DNA of 64,000 bases from Singulisphaera acidiphila DSM 18658 (GTDB lineage Bacteria > Planctomycetota > Planctomycetia > Isosphaerales > Isosphaeraceae). The DNA is taken from assembly GCF_000242455.2 (NCBI RefSeq), contig NC_019892.1:1798001-1862000 (forward strand), in the 5' to 3' direction. Shown piece by piece: positions 34,001 to 43,104 of the stretch; the stretch's first letter is position 1, and every line of letters starts with the position of its first letter. The position numbers and the translations under genes were made by a program. Below the pieces are notes generated by a model, which was not told the DNA's origin, did no database searches, and saw only the letters and a program-made list of their open reading frames with translations.

Positions 34001-36382
34001 GTGATTCGAGTTTTGCTCAAGGCCCGCTACATCGCGTTTGCCGCCGTCGCGTTGCTCCTCGGACTCCTGATCGTCTTCGGCCATCGCGTCACGTACGAGC
34101 AGTCAATCGACTCGTTCTTCGCCGATGATGATCCCGCGATGCTTGCCTATCAAAAGGCGGCCCGGACCTTCGGCGACGACAACTTCGTCTTCCTCGTTTA
34201 CGACGACCCCGAGCTTCTGACCCCGGCCGGAATGGACCGGGTGTCGGAGCTCGCCGCTGCCGTCGACGCCACCAAGATTCCGGGGGTCCTCCGCGTTGAA
34301 TCGCTGGATGCGATGCCCCAGCTCTGGATGATCGATGATATTCTCCTGACGCTCGATCGGCTCCCCGTCTTTGCGCGGAACCTGGCGCTCGATCGAGCCA
34401 AGAAGGGCCTCAAGAATGTGGACCTGAAGGCGAACGCCCTCACGGTGGCAGGCGCAGTGCGCTCGGCCGACCGGGCGGGCCTCGAAGCGCTTCGGGTTCG
34501 CCTCACGGAACACCCGCTCTTCCGCGGCACCTTGATTGATGGGTTAGGCACAACTACGGCGGTCGTGGTTCGCCTCAGGAAAACGTCCGATCACGACGTG
34601 GTCGACACCGTCGCAGCCCTCCGCTCAGCCGCCGACCGCTTTGGATCGAAGCACCATTTCAAACGGCCCGCCGTGGTGGGGCCCCCCGTGCTTCTGGCCG
34701 ACGGTTTCCGGAGCATCGAGGTCGACGGCCGTCGGCTCGCGGTGGTTGGAATGCTTTTGATCGGATTCGTGACGCTGTCGGCGGTCCGCAGTATCTGGTG
34801 GGCGCTTGTGCCGATCACGTCCGGCTGGTTCGTTTGGCTGGCGACCGAGGAAGTGCTCTCCTACTTTCACATCAAGCTGGCGCTCTCCGGCGGTCCGCTC
34901 GTCGCGCAGATCATCGTCCTGACGATGCCGGCCGCGAGCCATCTGGCGATTCACTTTCGCGATGCAAGGCGCCACGAGGCCGACCCTTGGGTCGCTGCGC
35001 GCTTGGCTCTCTCGGCCGTCTGGATCCCGATCTTCTGGTGCGCGGTCACCGGGGCGATCGGCTATGGCGCCCTCATCACCAGCGACGTCGTCCCGATCCG
35101 CCAGTTCGGCGCGATCCTGGGCACGTGCACGCTCCTGGCGGCCTTGCTTGTGATGATCCTTTCGCCCATTGCGATGCTCCCCCCCATCCCTTTGGAGATT
35201 CCGGTCCGTTACGGGTCATCCTCCTGGGTCTCGGGGGCCATGACCCGGTTGACCGAGCGGGTCTATCGCCATCCGGGTGCGATCGTCATCGTCGTCTTTG
35301 TCATTGTGCTCCCGCTTGCTGCGGGCATGACGAGGCTTCGTTACGAGTCGAATTACATCAACCTCTTCCGACCCGATACGCGGGTGGTCCGCGACTATCA
35401 CGCGGTGGAAGCGCGGCTGGGAGGCATCGGCTTGGTCGAGTTGATCGTGCCCGTGGGCAAGACGATCGGCCGCGAGTCACTCGAACAGTTGAAGGCTCTC
35501 GAACGCGCGATCGCCGCGATCCGCGTCGGTCGCGCGGAGGATGCCGCCAACGTGATCTCGCTGGCGACGGTGCTCGACCCCGACGGTCGCCTCTCGGCAC
35601 TTCCCCTCGAGGTGGCCGATCGAACCTTGGCGACCAAGCTCGACCTCATCGCGTCCTCACCGCAGGCCGAACTCCTCAAGGGCTTCTGGAACCAGGAGAC
35701 CGGCCAGGCCCGGCTCATGGTCCGGCTCAAGGAGCAACAGCCCGCCCCCCAGAAAGCCGCCCTCTTCCACGCGGCCGTCGACCGGGCCCGAGGGCCGTTC
35801 GGTCCCGACGTGTCCCTGACCGGCCTTTCCTACTTGATGACCAAGACGACGGAATCGATCATCGTCACGCAGTGGGACACCTTCTTCTGGTCGGTGCTCG
35901 GCATCCTCTTGATGCTCACCATTGCGCTTCGCGGGCCGGTCCTGGCCGTTCTCGCGATGATGCCGACTCTCCTGGCGGTCGCCTTCGTGCTCGGCTTGAT
36001 GGGCTGGCTCGGGATCAAACTCGACATGGCCACCGCTCTGGTCGCCAGCGTCGCCCTCGGCCTCTCGGTGGACGACACCTTCCATTGCCTGCTTCAGTTT
36101 CGCAAAGAGCGTTTGTCGAACCCCTTTGAGGCGAGCCTGTTCGACAGTTACGCCGTGACCGGTCCCGGGGTCTTGCTCTCGAGCTTGGCCGTCGCCGTCG
36201 GATTCGCCGCGCTCTGGCTGAGCGAGTTCGCCCCGTTCGCCACCTTCGGGACGATGGTCGGCATTGCCACTGCGGGAAGCACCCTGGGTAACCTTGTCCT
36301 CCTCCCCGCCTGCCTGACCCTGGGCGAACGATTGCGAAGTCGACTTCGCCCCAAGAAAGAATCGGTTCAGTCGTCGGTCTGA
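34001..36382 (+). CDS. RND/MMPL family (HAE3-like) exporter
   Basis: A 793-residue inner-membrane transporter with two halves, each made of one helix, a large external loop and five more helices. The first half starts VLLKARYIAFAAVALLLGLL and has its helix bundle at about residues 245-400; the second half starts near IVIVVFVIVLPLAAGM with its bundle from about residue 625. SLGLSVDDTFHCLLQFRKER-type text (here VALGLSVDDTFHCLLQFR) carries the acidic residues expected for proton relay. HAE3-type proteins export lipids, hopanoids or amphiphiles. GTG 34001 is the start. There is no membrane-fusion partner nearby. Confidence 0.85.
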   Translation: MIRVLLKARYIAFAAVALLLGLLIVFGHRVTYEQSIDSFFADDDPAMLAYQKAARTFGDDNFVFLVYDDPELLTPAGMDRVSELAAAVDATKIPGVLRVESLDAMPQLWMIDDILLTLDRLPVFARNLALDRAKKGLKNVDLKANALTVAGAVRSADRAGLEALRVRLTEHPLFRGTLIDGLGTTTAVVVRLRKTSDHDVVDTVAALRSAADRFGSKHHFKRPAVVGPPVLLADGFRSIEVDGRRLAVVGMLLIGFVTLSAVRSIWWALVPITSGWFVWLATEEVLSYFHIKLALSGGPLVAQIIVLTMPAASHLAIHFRDARRHEADPWVAARLALSAVWIPIFWCAVTGAIGYGALITSDVVPIRQFGAILGTCTLLAALLVMILSPIAMLPPIPLEIPVRYGSSSWVSGAMTRLTERVYRHPGAIVIVVFVIVLPLAAGMTRLRYESNYINLFRPDTRVVRDYHAVEARLGGIGLVELIVPVGKTIGRESLEQLKALERAIAAIRVGRAEDAANVISLATVLDPDGRLSALPLEVADRTLATKLDLIASSPQAELLKGFWNQETGQARLMVRLKEQQPAPQKAALFHAAVDRARGPFGPDVSLTGLSYLMTKTTESIIVTQWDTFFWSVLGILLMLTIALRGPVLAVLAMMPTLLAVAFVLGLMGWLGIKLDMATALVASVALGLSVDDTFHCLLQFRKERLSNPFEASLFDSYAVTGPGVLLSSLAVAVGFAALWLSEFAPFATFGTMVGIATAGSTLGNLVLLPACLTLGERLRSRLRPKKESVQSSV

Positions 36383-36894
36383 ATGCGGTGCATGCGGATT
36401 ACCCACGTTTTCATCGCGTGTCCATTCCAACGGTATCATGGGATACAACGTTTGAGCGGGTGTTGAGGTCGGACTTGAGCCTGGTTCTCGGAATGAGAGA
36501 TTCCACCAGGTTCGGATAAGCAGGTTGTTCGGCCCTTCATCTCGGAAGCCCTGCCCTGGCTCCCGTGCCCCGGGTGGTCGATCGCTCAGCATAATCAGCA
36601 TTCCTGATGCAAACGAAGCGGCCCCGGACAGACTTGTCCGGGGCCGCTTCATGCGCTTCGAAGGCCCAAGGATTTCGGAGTGAGGCGTTGACCCCGCACG
36701 CCTTGATTCGGGTCTGTAGCCTTGAGTCCGTCAGCCCTTACAGACGGCCCAATCGAGCCGCCGGAAGTCCTGGAAAACTCCAGGGATCGCTCCTCGCCGG
36801 ACGATCTTTGGTGGGGGACCTGCACACCCTTCGTCAGTGCCTTCCGGTACCGAGAATCTTCAGTCAGATCTAGCCCTTTACGGGTCAAACAAAT
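36383..36894. other. intergenic with strong hairpin
   Basis: No gene is seen. It contains the perfect 16-bp hairpin at 36615-36650 and, after it, the upstream region of the acyltransferase gene. Confidence 0.5.
36615..36650. terminator. perfect 16-bp hairpin
   Basis: GAAGCGGCCCCGGACA at 36615-36630 pairs without mismatch with 36635-36650 around the tetraloop GACT. It lies 230 bp after the exporter gene. There is no T tract on either side, so it may act as a terminator of a kind that does not need one, or as an RNA-stabilising element. Confidence 0.6.
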
Positions 36895-38256
36895 ATGGCC
36901 ACGAATTATATCAAAGGCCGGCACGAGCGAACACGAAGCAGGTCACGCCCCTCGCCGGCTCAGGCCGTTGTCGGCGATCCGTTCTCGGATGCCCGCAAGC
37001 CACGCTATCACGCCTTCGACGCCTTGCGCGGGATGGCGATGTTCCTGGTCGTCGGACTGCACGCGGCGCTTGGGTACGTCGCGCAGGAGATTCCGGGGGT
37101 GCTCTGGTGTGTCCGTGATAAGCCCACCTCACCGGTCGTCGACTGGTTCTGCTGGTGGTCGATGGGGGTTTCCAACCCGCTTTACTTTACGATCGCCGGA
37201 TTCTTCGCTGCGCTCTTATACGAGACGCGCGGGTTGCGAAAATATCTCGAGAACCGGGGGCGGAGGATCGCCGTCCCGTTCCTGGTTGCGGTCCCGACTG
37301 TGCTCCCGGCCTGTCTGCTTGCCTGGATCTACGGTTGGCTCCTTTCCGGGCGTTGTACCTGGCGGCAGGCCATCAAGCTGCGATTCCGCGACCCTGTGAT
37401 TCAGGCAGAGCAGTTCGGCACGGCCCATCTCTGGTTCCTCGAATACCTGATTGTCATGTTGGTGGCATTCGGCCTTTTTCAGTGGTGGCGCGAGCGCCGG
37501 AAGACGGGGACAGCAGTCACCGGTCACGGCATCGTGGGTCTGGTCTTGGGATCGCATTGGCGTCCCTTCCTCCTCGCTCTGCCGACGACTGCCCTGCTCT
37601 GGCTCAGCCGCCGGCACGTCGGTATCGACGCGGCCTTGGATCGTCACAACTCGTTTCTTCTCAATCCGCTCAAGCTAATGCACCACGCGAGCTTCTTCAT
37701 GGTCGGGGCGGGGTTGTACCGCTTGAGGGGTCAGCTTGATCGGCTCTCCCGGCCAGCCCCGTGGTATCTCGCGATGTCGGTCCCGGTGTTCGTGGGCCGT
37801 GCGTGGCTCCTGAGCCGGGATTGGGTTTCACCTTTGCAGGGTGCCGAGGCCCTGGCCTTGGCCGTGCTGGGGGCGTTGTTTGCCTGGCTGATCGTCTTTG
37901 GAGCGATTGGGGCCGCCCACCGTCTGTTCCGCCAGGCGAACCCGACCTTGAGCTATCTCGCCGACAGTTCGTACTGGATTTACCTGGTCCACATGCCGGT
38001 CCTCGGCCTGATCCAGGGCGACCTCTTTCTGGTTCCCGGGCATGCCGCCTGGAAAATACCGGTTACCTTGATCGGTACGCTGGCCGTCGGCTTCGGCTCG
38101 TATCATTGCCTGGTGCGCTACACAGCGATCGGGACCAGGCTTCATGGCCGGCGGGAGCGTACGGCACCAACTTGGAGTGAGCCGGGCACGGCCTTGCCAT
38201 TGCTCCATCTCAAACATCGGCAAGTGCGTTCTTCCGATCAGAAGGCAGAACTCTGA
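36895..38256 (+). CDS. acyltransferase 3 family membrane protein
   Basis: A 453-residue integral membrane acyltransferase with about ten helices, expected to acylate (for example O-acetylate or succinylate) a surface glycan or lipid. The conserved start of the family is visible: YHAFDALRGMAMFLVVGLHAALGY, with the R-G and the catalytic-type His in the first helix. Further helices include YFTIAGFFAALL, LEYLIVMLVAFGLF and SSYWIYLVHMPVLGLIQG (the last is typical). The plan resembles OpgC-like glucan-modifying proteins. No clear ribosome binding site precedes ATG 36895. Confidence 0.85.
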   Translation: MATNYIKGRHERTRSRSRPSPAQAVVGDPFSDARKPRYHAFDALRGMAMFLVVGLHAALGYVAQEIPGVLWCVRDKPTSPVVDWFCWWSMGVSNPLYFTIAGFFAALLYETRGLRKYLENRGRRIAVPFLVAVPTVLPACLLAWIYGWLLSGRCTWRQAIKLRFRDPVIQAEQFGTAHLWFLEYLIVMLVAFGLFQWWRERRKTGTAVTGHGIVGLVLGSHWRPFLLALPTTALLWLSRRHVGIDAALDRHNSFLLNPLKLMHHASFFMVGAGLYRLRGQLDRLSRPAPWYLAMSVPVFVGRAWLLSRDWVSPLQGAEALALAVLGALFAWLIVFGAIGAAHRLFRQANPTLSYLADSSYWIYLVHMPVLGLIQGDLFLVPGHAAWKIPVTLIGTLAVGFGSYHCLVRYTAIGTRLHGRRERTAPTWSEPGTALPLLHLKHRQVRSSDQKAEL

Positions 38257-38642
38257 GCGGACGGATCCCGGAGGCCGAAGGAACACGTCCTGCTGCCATG
38301 GGATGACGAGTCCCCGGGCGTATGCGGCCCAAGCAAGGGGTGGGCCTGGGGCTATGCTTGTGCTGGAATTGTATTGTTTCGTTTCTTGTTAAATTGCTTG
38401 TATATTGCTGTTTTGCTGATGCGTGTGTGTTTCTTCGTTTGGCGGCTTCATTGCAGCCCTGGAGGGGCAATCCCCTCTCCGTTTGCCAGGTATGCCAACG
38501 ACCAAGACGCCCGGAAGTCAAACCGGCGGGTTCGGACCCTGGTTTTTTCCTTCCATCCTGGTCATCATGAACTGCTCAGGGGAGAGCGGCGGATCCAGAG
38601 AATCGTGTCGCGATTGCGATGCGATGAGGAAGGAATAGAGAC
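38257..38642. other. intergenic, AT-rich upstream region
   Basis: No gene. A strikingly T-rich block at about 38365-38440 contrasts with the GC-rich surroundings and lies 200 bp before the next gene; it probably includes its promoter. Confidence 0.5.
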
Positions 38643-41600
38643 GTGCTCAGGCGATTCGTTCTGTCGGCTTTGATTGGGCTTGCGTTCTCGCAGGCAGGTA
38701 TCGCTGAGGAGCCGGCTGTCGGCGGGCAGGCCATCGTCGCCGATCTGATCCTCAAGGGGGGGACGCTGATCGACGGGACGGGGTCGCCGGGCCGGTTGGC
38801 CGACGTCGCTCTTCGAGGGGACCGGATCGTGGCGGTCGGGGAGTTTCCGACAGCCCCTGGGGTGAAGGTGCTCGACGTGTCGGGGATGGTGGTCGCGCCG
38901 GGCTTTATCGACCTGCATTCTCACTCCGACGGAGTGATTCTTGAAGCCCGCAAACGCGGCAACGTGAACTATCAGACGCAAGGGGTGACGACCGTTGTGA
39001 CCGGCAACTGCGGCGGCGGATCGCTCGACGTCGCCAAGTATCTCGATGCGGTTGACGATCGAGGCACTGGGACGAATGTGATCCACTTGATCCCGCATGG
39101 GGCGGTACGGTCATCGGTGATGGGGAAGGTTGACCGGGCCCCGACCGAGCGCGAGCTGGCTCGAATGAAGGGGCTCGTCGAGAAGGGGATGAAGGACGGG
39201 GCGTGGGGGATGTCCACCGGCCTGATCTACCTGCCCGGTCGCTATGCGAAAATCCCCGAGCTGGTGGCGCTCTCCAAGGTTGTGGTTGAGCATGGTGGCT
39301 TCTATGCGAGCCACATCCGGGACGAAGGGGACGGACTGCTCAAGTCGATCGACGAGGCGCTCGCAATTGGCCGTGACGCCAAGATTCCGGTCCATGTTTC
39401 CCACCTCAAGGCGACCGGCAAGTCGAACTGGGGATTGACGGTCGAGGCCTGCAAGCGGATCGCCGAAGCCAGGAAAGCGGGGCAGGCTGTTACGGCCGAC
39501 CAGTATCCCTATGTGGCGTCGAGCACATCGCTCGCGGCGATGGTCGTCCCCCACTGGGCCCTGCAAGGGAGCACGGACGACTTTATTCAGATCGCGGCCG
39601 ATCCTGTCCGCGGTAAAAAGCTCCGCGACGAGATCGAGGAGTCGCTCACCAAACGCGACGGCGGGGCCTCCATCCGGATCGCACGCTATGCCCCGAAGCC
39701 GACTCGGGTGGGCCGCGATCTTGCGGCCATTGCCCGGGAGGAAGGGACGACCGCGCTGGAGGTCGTCCTGGATGTACAGCGACATGGCGGAGCGCAAGCG
39801 ATCAGCTTCGGGATGAGCGAGGACGACGTCCGCCAGGTGATGCAAGAAGATTACGTGGCGACCGCCTCTGACGGCTCCACCCACATCCCGACCGGCACGG
39901 ACAGCCCCCACCCCCGCGCCTATGGCACCTTCCCGCGCAAGATTCGCTACGCGCTCGACGACAACGTGATGAGCCTCGAGAAGGCGGTCCGATCGTGTTC
40001 GGGGCTTCCCGCGGAAATTCTCCACCTGCCTGATCGGGGGGTGATCCGCCCCGGCGCGTTCGCGGACGTGGTCGTCTTCGACCCCAAGACGTTTCGCGAC
40101 GCTGCCACGTTCGACCACCCGACCCGCTACGCGCCTGGCGTGGAGCACCTGTTCGTGAATGGGGTGGCCGTCATTGCGCAAGGGAAGCCGAACAAGAAGC
40201 TTCCAGGCCGGGCTCTCCGCCTGACCAAGGACGGTCCCGCCGACCTCATCCTTAAGCTCGGCCGAATCTGGACCGGCGATCAAGACCGTCCCTGGGCGCA
40301 AGCCCTGGCCGCTCGTAACGGCGTGGTCGTCGCTGTCGGGACCGCTGAAGAGGTGCTCGCCTTCCGCGGCCCGAAGACGCAAGTCGTCGATCGGCCGGGC
40401 GCGTTCGCGACTCCTGGGTTGATCGACTCGCATGCTCATCTCTGCGACCTCGGTGCGAGCCGCGAGGAGCTTGACCTTCGTGGTGTCGACTCCCTTGAGG
40501 AAGTGACGCGACGCGTAAAAGCCTGGATCGATACACATCCGGGCGACTCCTGGGTGGTTGGGCAGAACTGGGACCAGAGCCTTTGGCCGGGGGGGAATTT
40601 TCCTACGGCCAAGGCGCTCGACGCAGTCGCGCCGGATCGTCCCGTCTGGCTGACCCGGGTCGACGGTCACGCGGGTTGGGCGAACTCCGAAGCGATGCGC
40701 CGGGGGAAGGTGAATCGCGATTCCGAAGCCCCGTCTGACGGGCAGATCATTCGCGACGCGAACGGGGATCCCACCGGTGTCTTCATCGACGGCGCCATGG
40801 GGCTTGTTTCGCGGCATCGACCGGGTGAGTCGAAAGCGGATCTCGCCCGTCGGATTCTGAGCGGGCAGGAGCTCGTTTTTCAGGCGGGGCTGACGGGCAT
40901 CCATGACGCGGGAGTCTCGTTGCCGATGGCCGAGGCCTATCGCGATCTCGACCGGGCGGGCAAACTCAAGCTTCGCGTCTATGGCATGGCCTTGGTTCCC
41001 GACCGGCAGCTCGTTGAGTTTGCCAGCCATCCGCCGATTGCCGCCGGTTCCAAGGCCCGGTTCGTGTTGCGCGCGATCAAGATCTTTATTGATGGTGCGA
41101 TGGGATCGCGGGGGGGGCTGCTTGGCGAGGACTACAGTGATGATCCCGGCAACAAGGGCCTGCTTTTGATCGAGCCGAAGCTCCTCGAAGCAGCGGCCGA
41201 GCAGGGTCTTCACCATGGCTGGCAGATCGCTACGCACGCGATCGGGGATCGCGGCAACGCGCTTGTACTCGACGCCTATCAGCAAGCACGCGAGGCGGTG
41301 CCGGCCGCCAAGGACCCGCGACTTCGGATCGAGCATGCCCAGGTTGTTCGGAAGTCGGACGTGGCTCGGTTCGCCTCGCTTGGGGTCATTGCCTCGATGC
41401 AGCCTTCCCACGCGATCGACGACATGCGCTGGGCCGACGCGCGGCTCGGCCTGGAACGAGCTCAGGGCGCCTATGCCTGGCGCTGGTTTCTCGATGGAGG
41501 CGTGCCTCTCGCCTTCGGGAGCGATTTTCCGGTCGAGGTCGTCAACCCGTTCTACGGGATCTACGCCGCGCTGACGCGGCAGGACGCGAAGGGGCAGCCT

Positions 41601-41843
41601 GCGTCGGGCTGGCATCCCGACCAGAAGATGAGCCTCGAGGAAACCCTTCGCGCCTTCACGGCGGGGTCAGCGCATGCGGCCTTCGACGAGAACCGGCTGG
41701 GCGTTTTGAGGGCGGGGATGAGGGCCGACGTGACGGTCGTCGACCGCGACCTGTTTCAGGTCAAGCCGCTCGAACTGCTCGGGGCCAAGGTGCTCATGAC
41801 CATCGTGGACGGTGAAGTGGTCTACGAGGTGCAGACCCCCTGA
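38643..41843 (+). CDS. fusion of D-aminoacylase and YtcJ-like amidohydrolase, exported
   Basis: A 1066-residue exported protein with a signal peptide (MLRRFVLSALIGLAFSQAGIA). Residues about 33-535 are an N-acyl-D-amino-acid deacylase/dihydroorotase-like amidohydrolase: DLILKGGTLIDGTG, the metal site FIDLHSHSD, FYASHIRDEGDGLL, IPVHVSHLKATGK and ATASDGSTHIPTG. Residues about 545-1064 are a second amidohydrolase of the YtcJ type: GLIDSHAHLCDLG, HAGWANSEAMRRG, IKIFIDGAMGSRGG, THAIGDRGNALVLD, RIEHAQVV, FGSDFPVE. Each half is normally a separate enzyme of about 500-570 residues. Both metal sites look complete. GTG 38643 has GAGGAAGGAA upstream. No frameshift separates the halves, so the fusion is real in this sequence. 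Confidence 0.9.
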   Translation: MLRRFVLSALIGLAFSQAGIAEEPAVGGQAIVADLILKGGTLIDGTGSPGRLADVALRGDRIVAVGEFPTAPGVKVLDVSGMVVAPGFIDLHSHSDGVILEARKRGNVNYQTQGVTTVVTGNCGGGSLDVAKYLDAVDDRGTGTNVIHLIPHGAVRSSVMGKVDRAPTERELARMKGLVEKGMKDGAWGMSTGLIYLPGRYAKIPELVALSKVVVEHGGFYASHIRDEGDGLLKSIDEALAIGRDAKIPVHVSHLKATGKSNWGLTVEACKRIAEARKAGQAVTADQYPYVASSTSLAAMVVPHWALQGSTDDFIQIAADPVRGKKLRDEIEESLTKRDGGASIRIARYAPKPTRVGRDLAAIAREEGTTALEVVLDVQRHGGAQAISFGMSEDDVRQVMQEDYVATASDGSTHIPTGTDSPHPRAYGTFPRKIRYALDDNVMSLEKAVRSCSGLPAEILHLPDRGVIRPGAFADVVVFDPKTFRDAATFDHPTRYAPGVEHLFVNGVAVIAQGKPNKKLPGRALRLTKDGPADLILKLGRIWTGDQDRPWAQALAARNGVVVAVGTAEEVLAFRGPKTQVVDRPGAFATPGLIDSHAHLCDLGASREELDLRGVDSLEEVTRRVKAWIDTHPGDSWVVGQNWDQSLWPGGNFPTAKALDAVAPDRPVWLTRVDGHAGWANSEAMRRGKVNRDSEAPSDGQIIRDANGDPTGVFIDGAMGLVSRHRPGESKADLARRILSGQELVFQAGLTGIHDAGVSLPMAEAYRDLDRAGKLKLRVYGMALVPDRQLVEFASHPPIAAGSKARFVLRAIKIFIDGAMGSRGGLLGEDYSDDPGNKGLLLIEPKLLEAAAEQGLHHGWQIATHAIGDRGNALVLDAYQQAREAVPAAKDPRLRIEHAQVVRKSDVARFASLGVIASMQPSHAIDDMRWADARLGLERAQGAYAWRWFLDGGVPLAFGSDFPVEVVNPFYGIYAALTRQDAKGQPASGWHPDQKMSLEETLRAFTAGSAHAAFDENRLGVLRAGMRADVTVVDRDLFQVKPLELLGAKVLMTIVDGEVVYEVQTP

Positions 41844-41902
41844 TCCGTTCGTTCACCGTCTCGGACTCACCCTGCTGAGGAAATCTTCACGTTCCCAAGC
41901 CG

Positions 41903-41933
41903 GCTGCCGGGCGATTTCCGTTCGCCCGGCAGC
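41903..41933. terminator. bidirectional terminator hairpin between convergent genes
   Basis: GCTGCCGGGCGA at 41903-41914 pairs perfectly with 41922-41933 around the loop TTTCCGT. It lies between the stops of the fused amidohydrolase and the ThuA gene, so it can serve both. Confidence 0.7.
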
Positions 41934-41947
41934 TTGTGAGCGTGGGC

Positions 41948-42838
41948 TCAGGAGGGGTGCTTGAGGTAGCCGGGAGTCACCTTGGTGACGTTGGGCTCGA
42001 CGCTGGCCTCGACTCGGCCGGTCGTCCAGTTCAAGGCGCCGATCAAGAGGCCCTGGTAGAGCGGGTTTTCCCAGACGTCTTCGCGGTGGCCCATCGAAGT
42101 GTAGAAGACCCGCCCCTTACCGTGCATGCGGGCCCAGGTCTCGGGGAAGTTCGGTCGGTCGTAGGCCTTGTTGCTCCCCTCGGTCTTCTCCATCGTCCCG
42201 GTATCCTGGATGAGGATGACGTGGAGGTCGTCCTGGAAGTTCTTGAGGGCGTACCACTCGTCGAGGATCTCGAACGACGAGCCGAAGGCTTTGACGCCCG
42301 GGAATTCGGGGTCGGCCACGACGATTCGCGACTTCTGTTGCGAGCCGTGGACGATGAACTCGCCGCCGATCATCTCGATGTAAGGATCGAGGGGACCTTT
42401 TTCCGGACTGTGGAAGGTGTCGGTGGCGCAGTGCATGCCGACGAAGCCCTTGCCCTGGCGGATCGCGTCGAGGAACGCCGCTTTGCCTTCCTTCGACATC
42501 GGCGGGCTCTTGTCGTCGCCGGGCACGGTCAGGTCACCCGTCGTCTCGAAGACGAAGCCGTCCCACTGGCCGATCTTGTCGGGCTCGAACTCCCGCCCGT
42601 CTTTGGTGGCGTGCACCTCGAAGCCGTGCTCTTTGCCGATCTCGGTGAGGATTCGCTCGGCCAGCGCGAGCTTATCCCCCTTGCGCTGGACCACCGGATG
42701 GATGAATCGCGAGCTCTTGGTGAAGAAGAGGATCTTCTTCGGGCTCCCTTGGTCTGCGGCGAAGGCACGGGACAACGATCCCGAACCGAGCAGGCCGGCG
42801 CCTGCGGCAAAGAGCATCTGGCGGCGATTCAGGTCCAT
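41948..42838 (-). CDS. exported ThuA-domain protein
   Basis: A 296-residue protein with an N-terminal TAT-like export signal (NRRQMLFAAGAGLLGSGS, twin Arg) and a ThuA domain, a glutamine-amidotransferase-like fold tied to trehalose and other sugar utilisation and very frequent in planctomycetes: KILFFTKSSRFIHPVV, WDGFVFETTGDL, GKGFVGMHCATDTFH, GGEFIVHGSQQ, GRVFYTSMGHREDVW. GGGAG precedes ATG 42838. It faces the fused amidohydrolase. About 180 bp upstream of its start an IS701-type element has inserted, so its promoter region may be altered. Confidence 0.9.
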   Translation of the reverse strand: MDLNRRQMLFAAGAGLLGSGSLSRAFAADQGSPKKILFFTKSSRFIHPVVQRKGDKLALAERILTEIGKEHGFEVHATKDGREFEPDKIGQWDGFVFETTGDLTVPGDDKSPPMSKEGKAAFLDAIRQGKGFVGMHCATDTFHSPEKGPLDPYIEMIGGEFIVHGSQQKSRIVVADPEFPGVKAFGSSFEILDEWYALKNFQDDLHVILIQDTGTMEKTEGSNKAYDRPNFPETWARMHGKGRVFYTSMGHREDVWENPLYQGLLIGALNWTTGRVEASVEPNVTKVTPGYLKHPS

Positions 42839-43017
42839 AATGAGTCTCCCTGATTGGTATTGAGAGCGAATCGAACGATTTCCCAAGCGATCGATCGCGC
42901 CACGCCTGGCATCCTAACTCGTGGGCGGGCCGTGATCCTCAGGAAAATCAACTTTCGGTGTGACATCCCCCGCCTGGAGGTGGGGGACTCGCACGAATCG
43001 CCAAATCCGGCAATATC

Positions 43018-43021
43018 TTAG
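43018..43021. repeat. target-site duplication of IS701-type element, left
   Basis: TTAG, repeated at 44559-44562. It fits the YTAG target preference known for IS701 elements. Confidence 0.75.
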
Positions 43022-43041
43022 TACTACAGCGCCAAGTTGTA
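43022..43041 (+). repeat. left terminal inverted repeat of IS701-type element
   Basis: Begins TACTACAGCGC; differs from the inverse of 44539-44558 at two positions. Confidence 0.85.
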
Positions 43042-43104
43042 GCGTCTTGATCCGCCGGCCATTGCGAAAGTATGCTTGCCTTCATGGTTTATGGAGGTAC
43101 GAGC

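Noticed and set aside
39111..41615. 834-codon leftward open frame
   Set aside because: Antisense to the fused amidohydrolase; Arg-, His- and Gly-rich text without motifs, a normal by-product of GC-rich coding DNA.
42967..42986. CCCCC/GGGGG hairpin beside the IS701-type element
   Set aside because: Looked like a REP or transposon end, but only one copy is seen in the window and it lies outside the element's inverted repeats and duplication.
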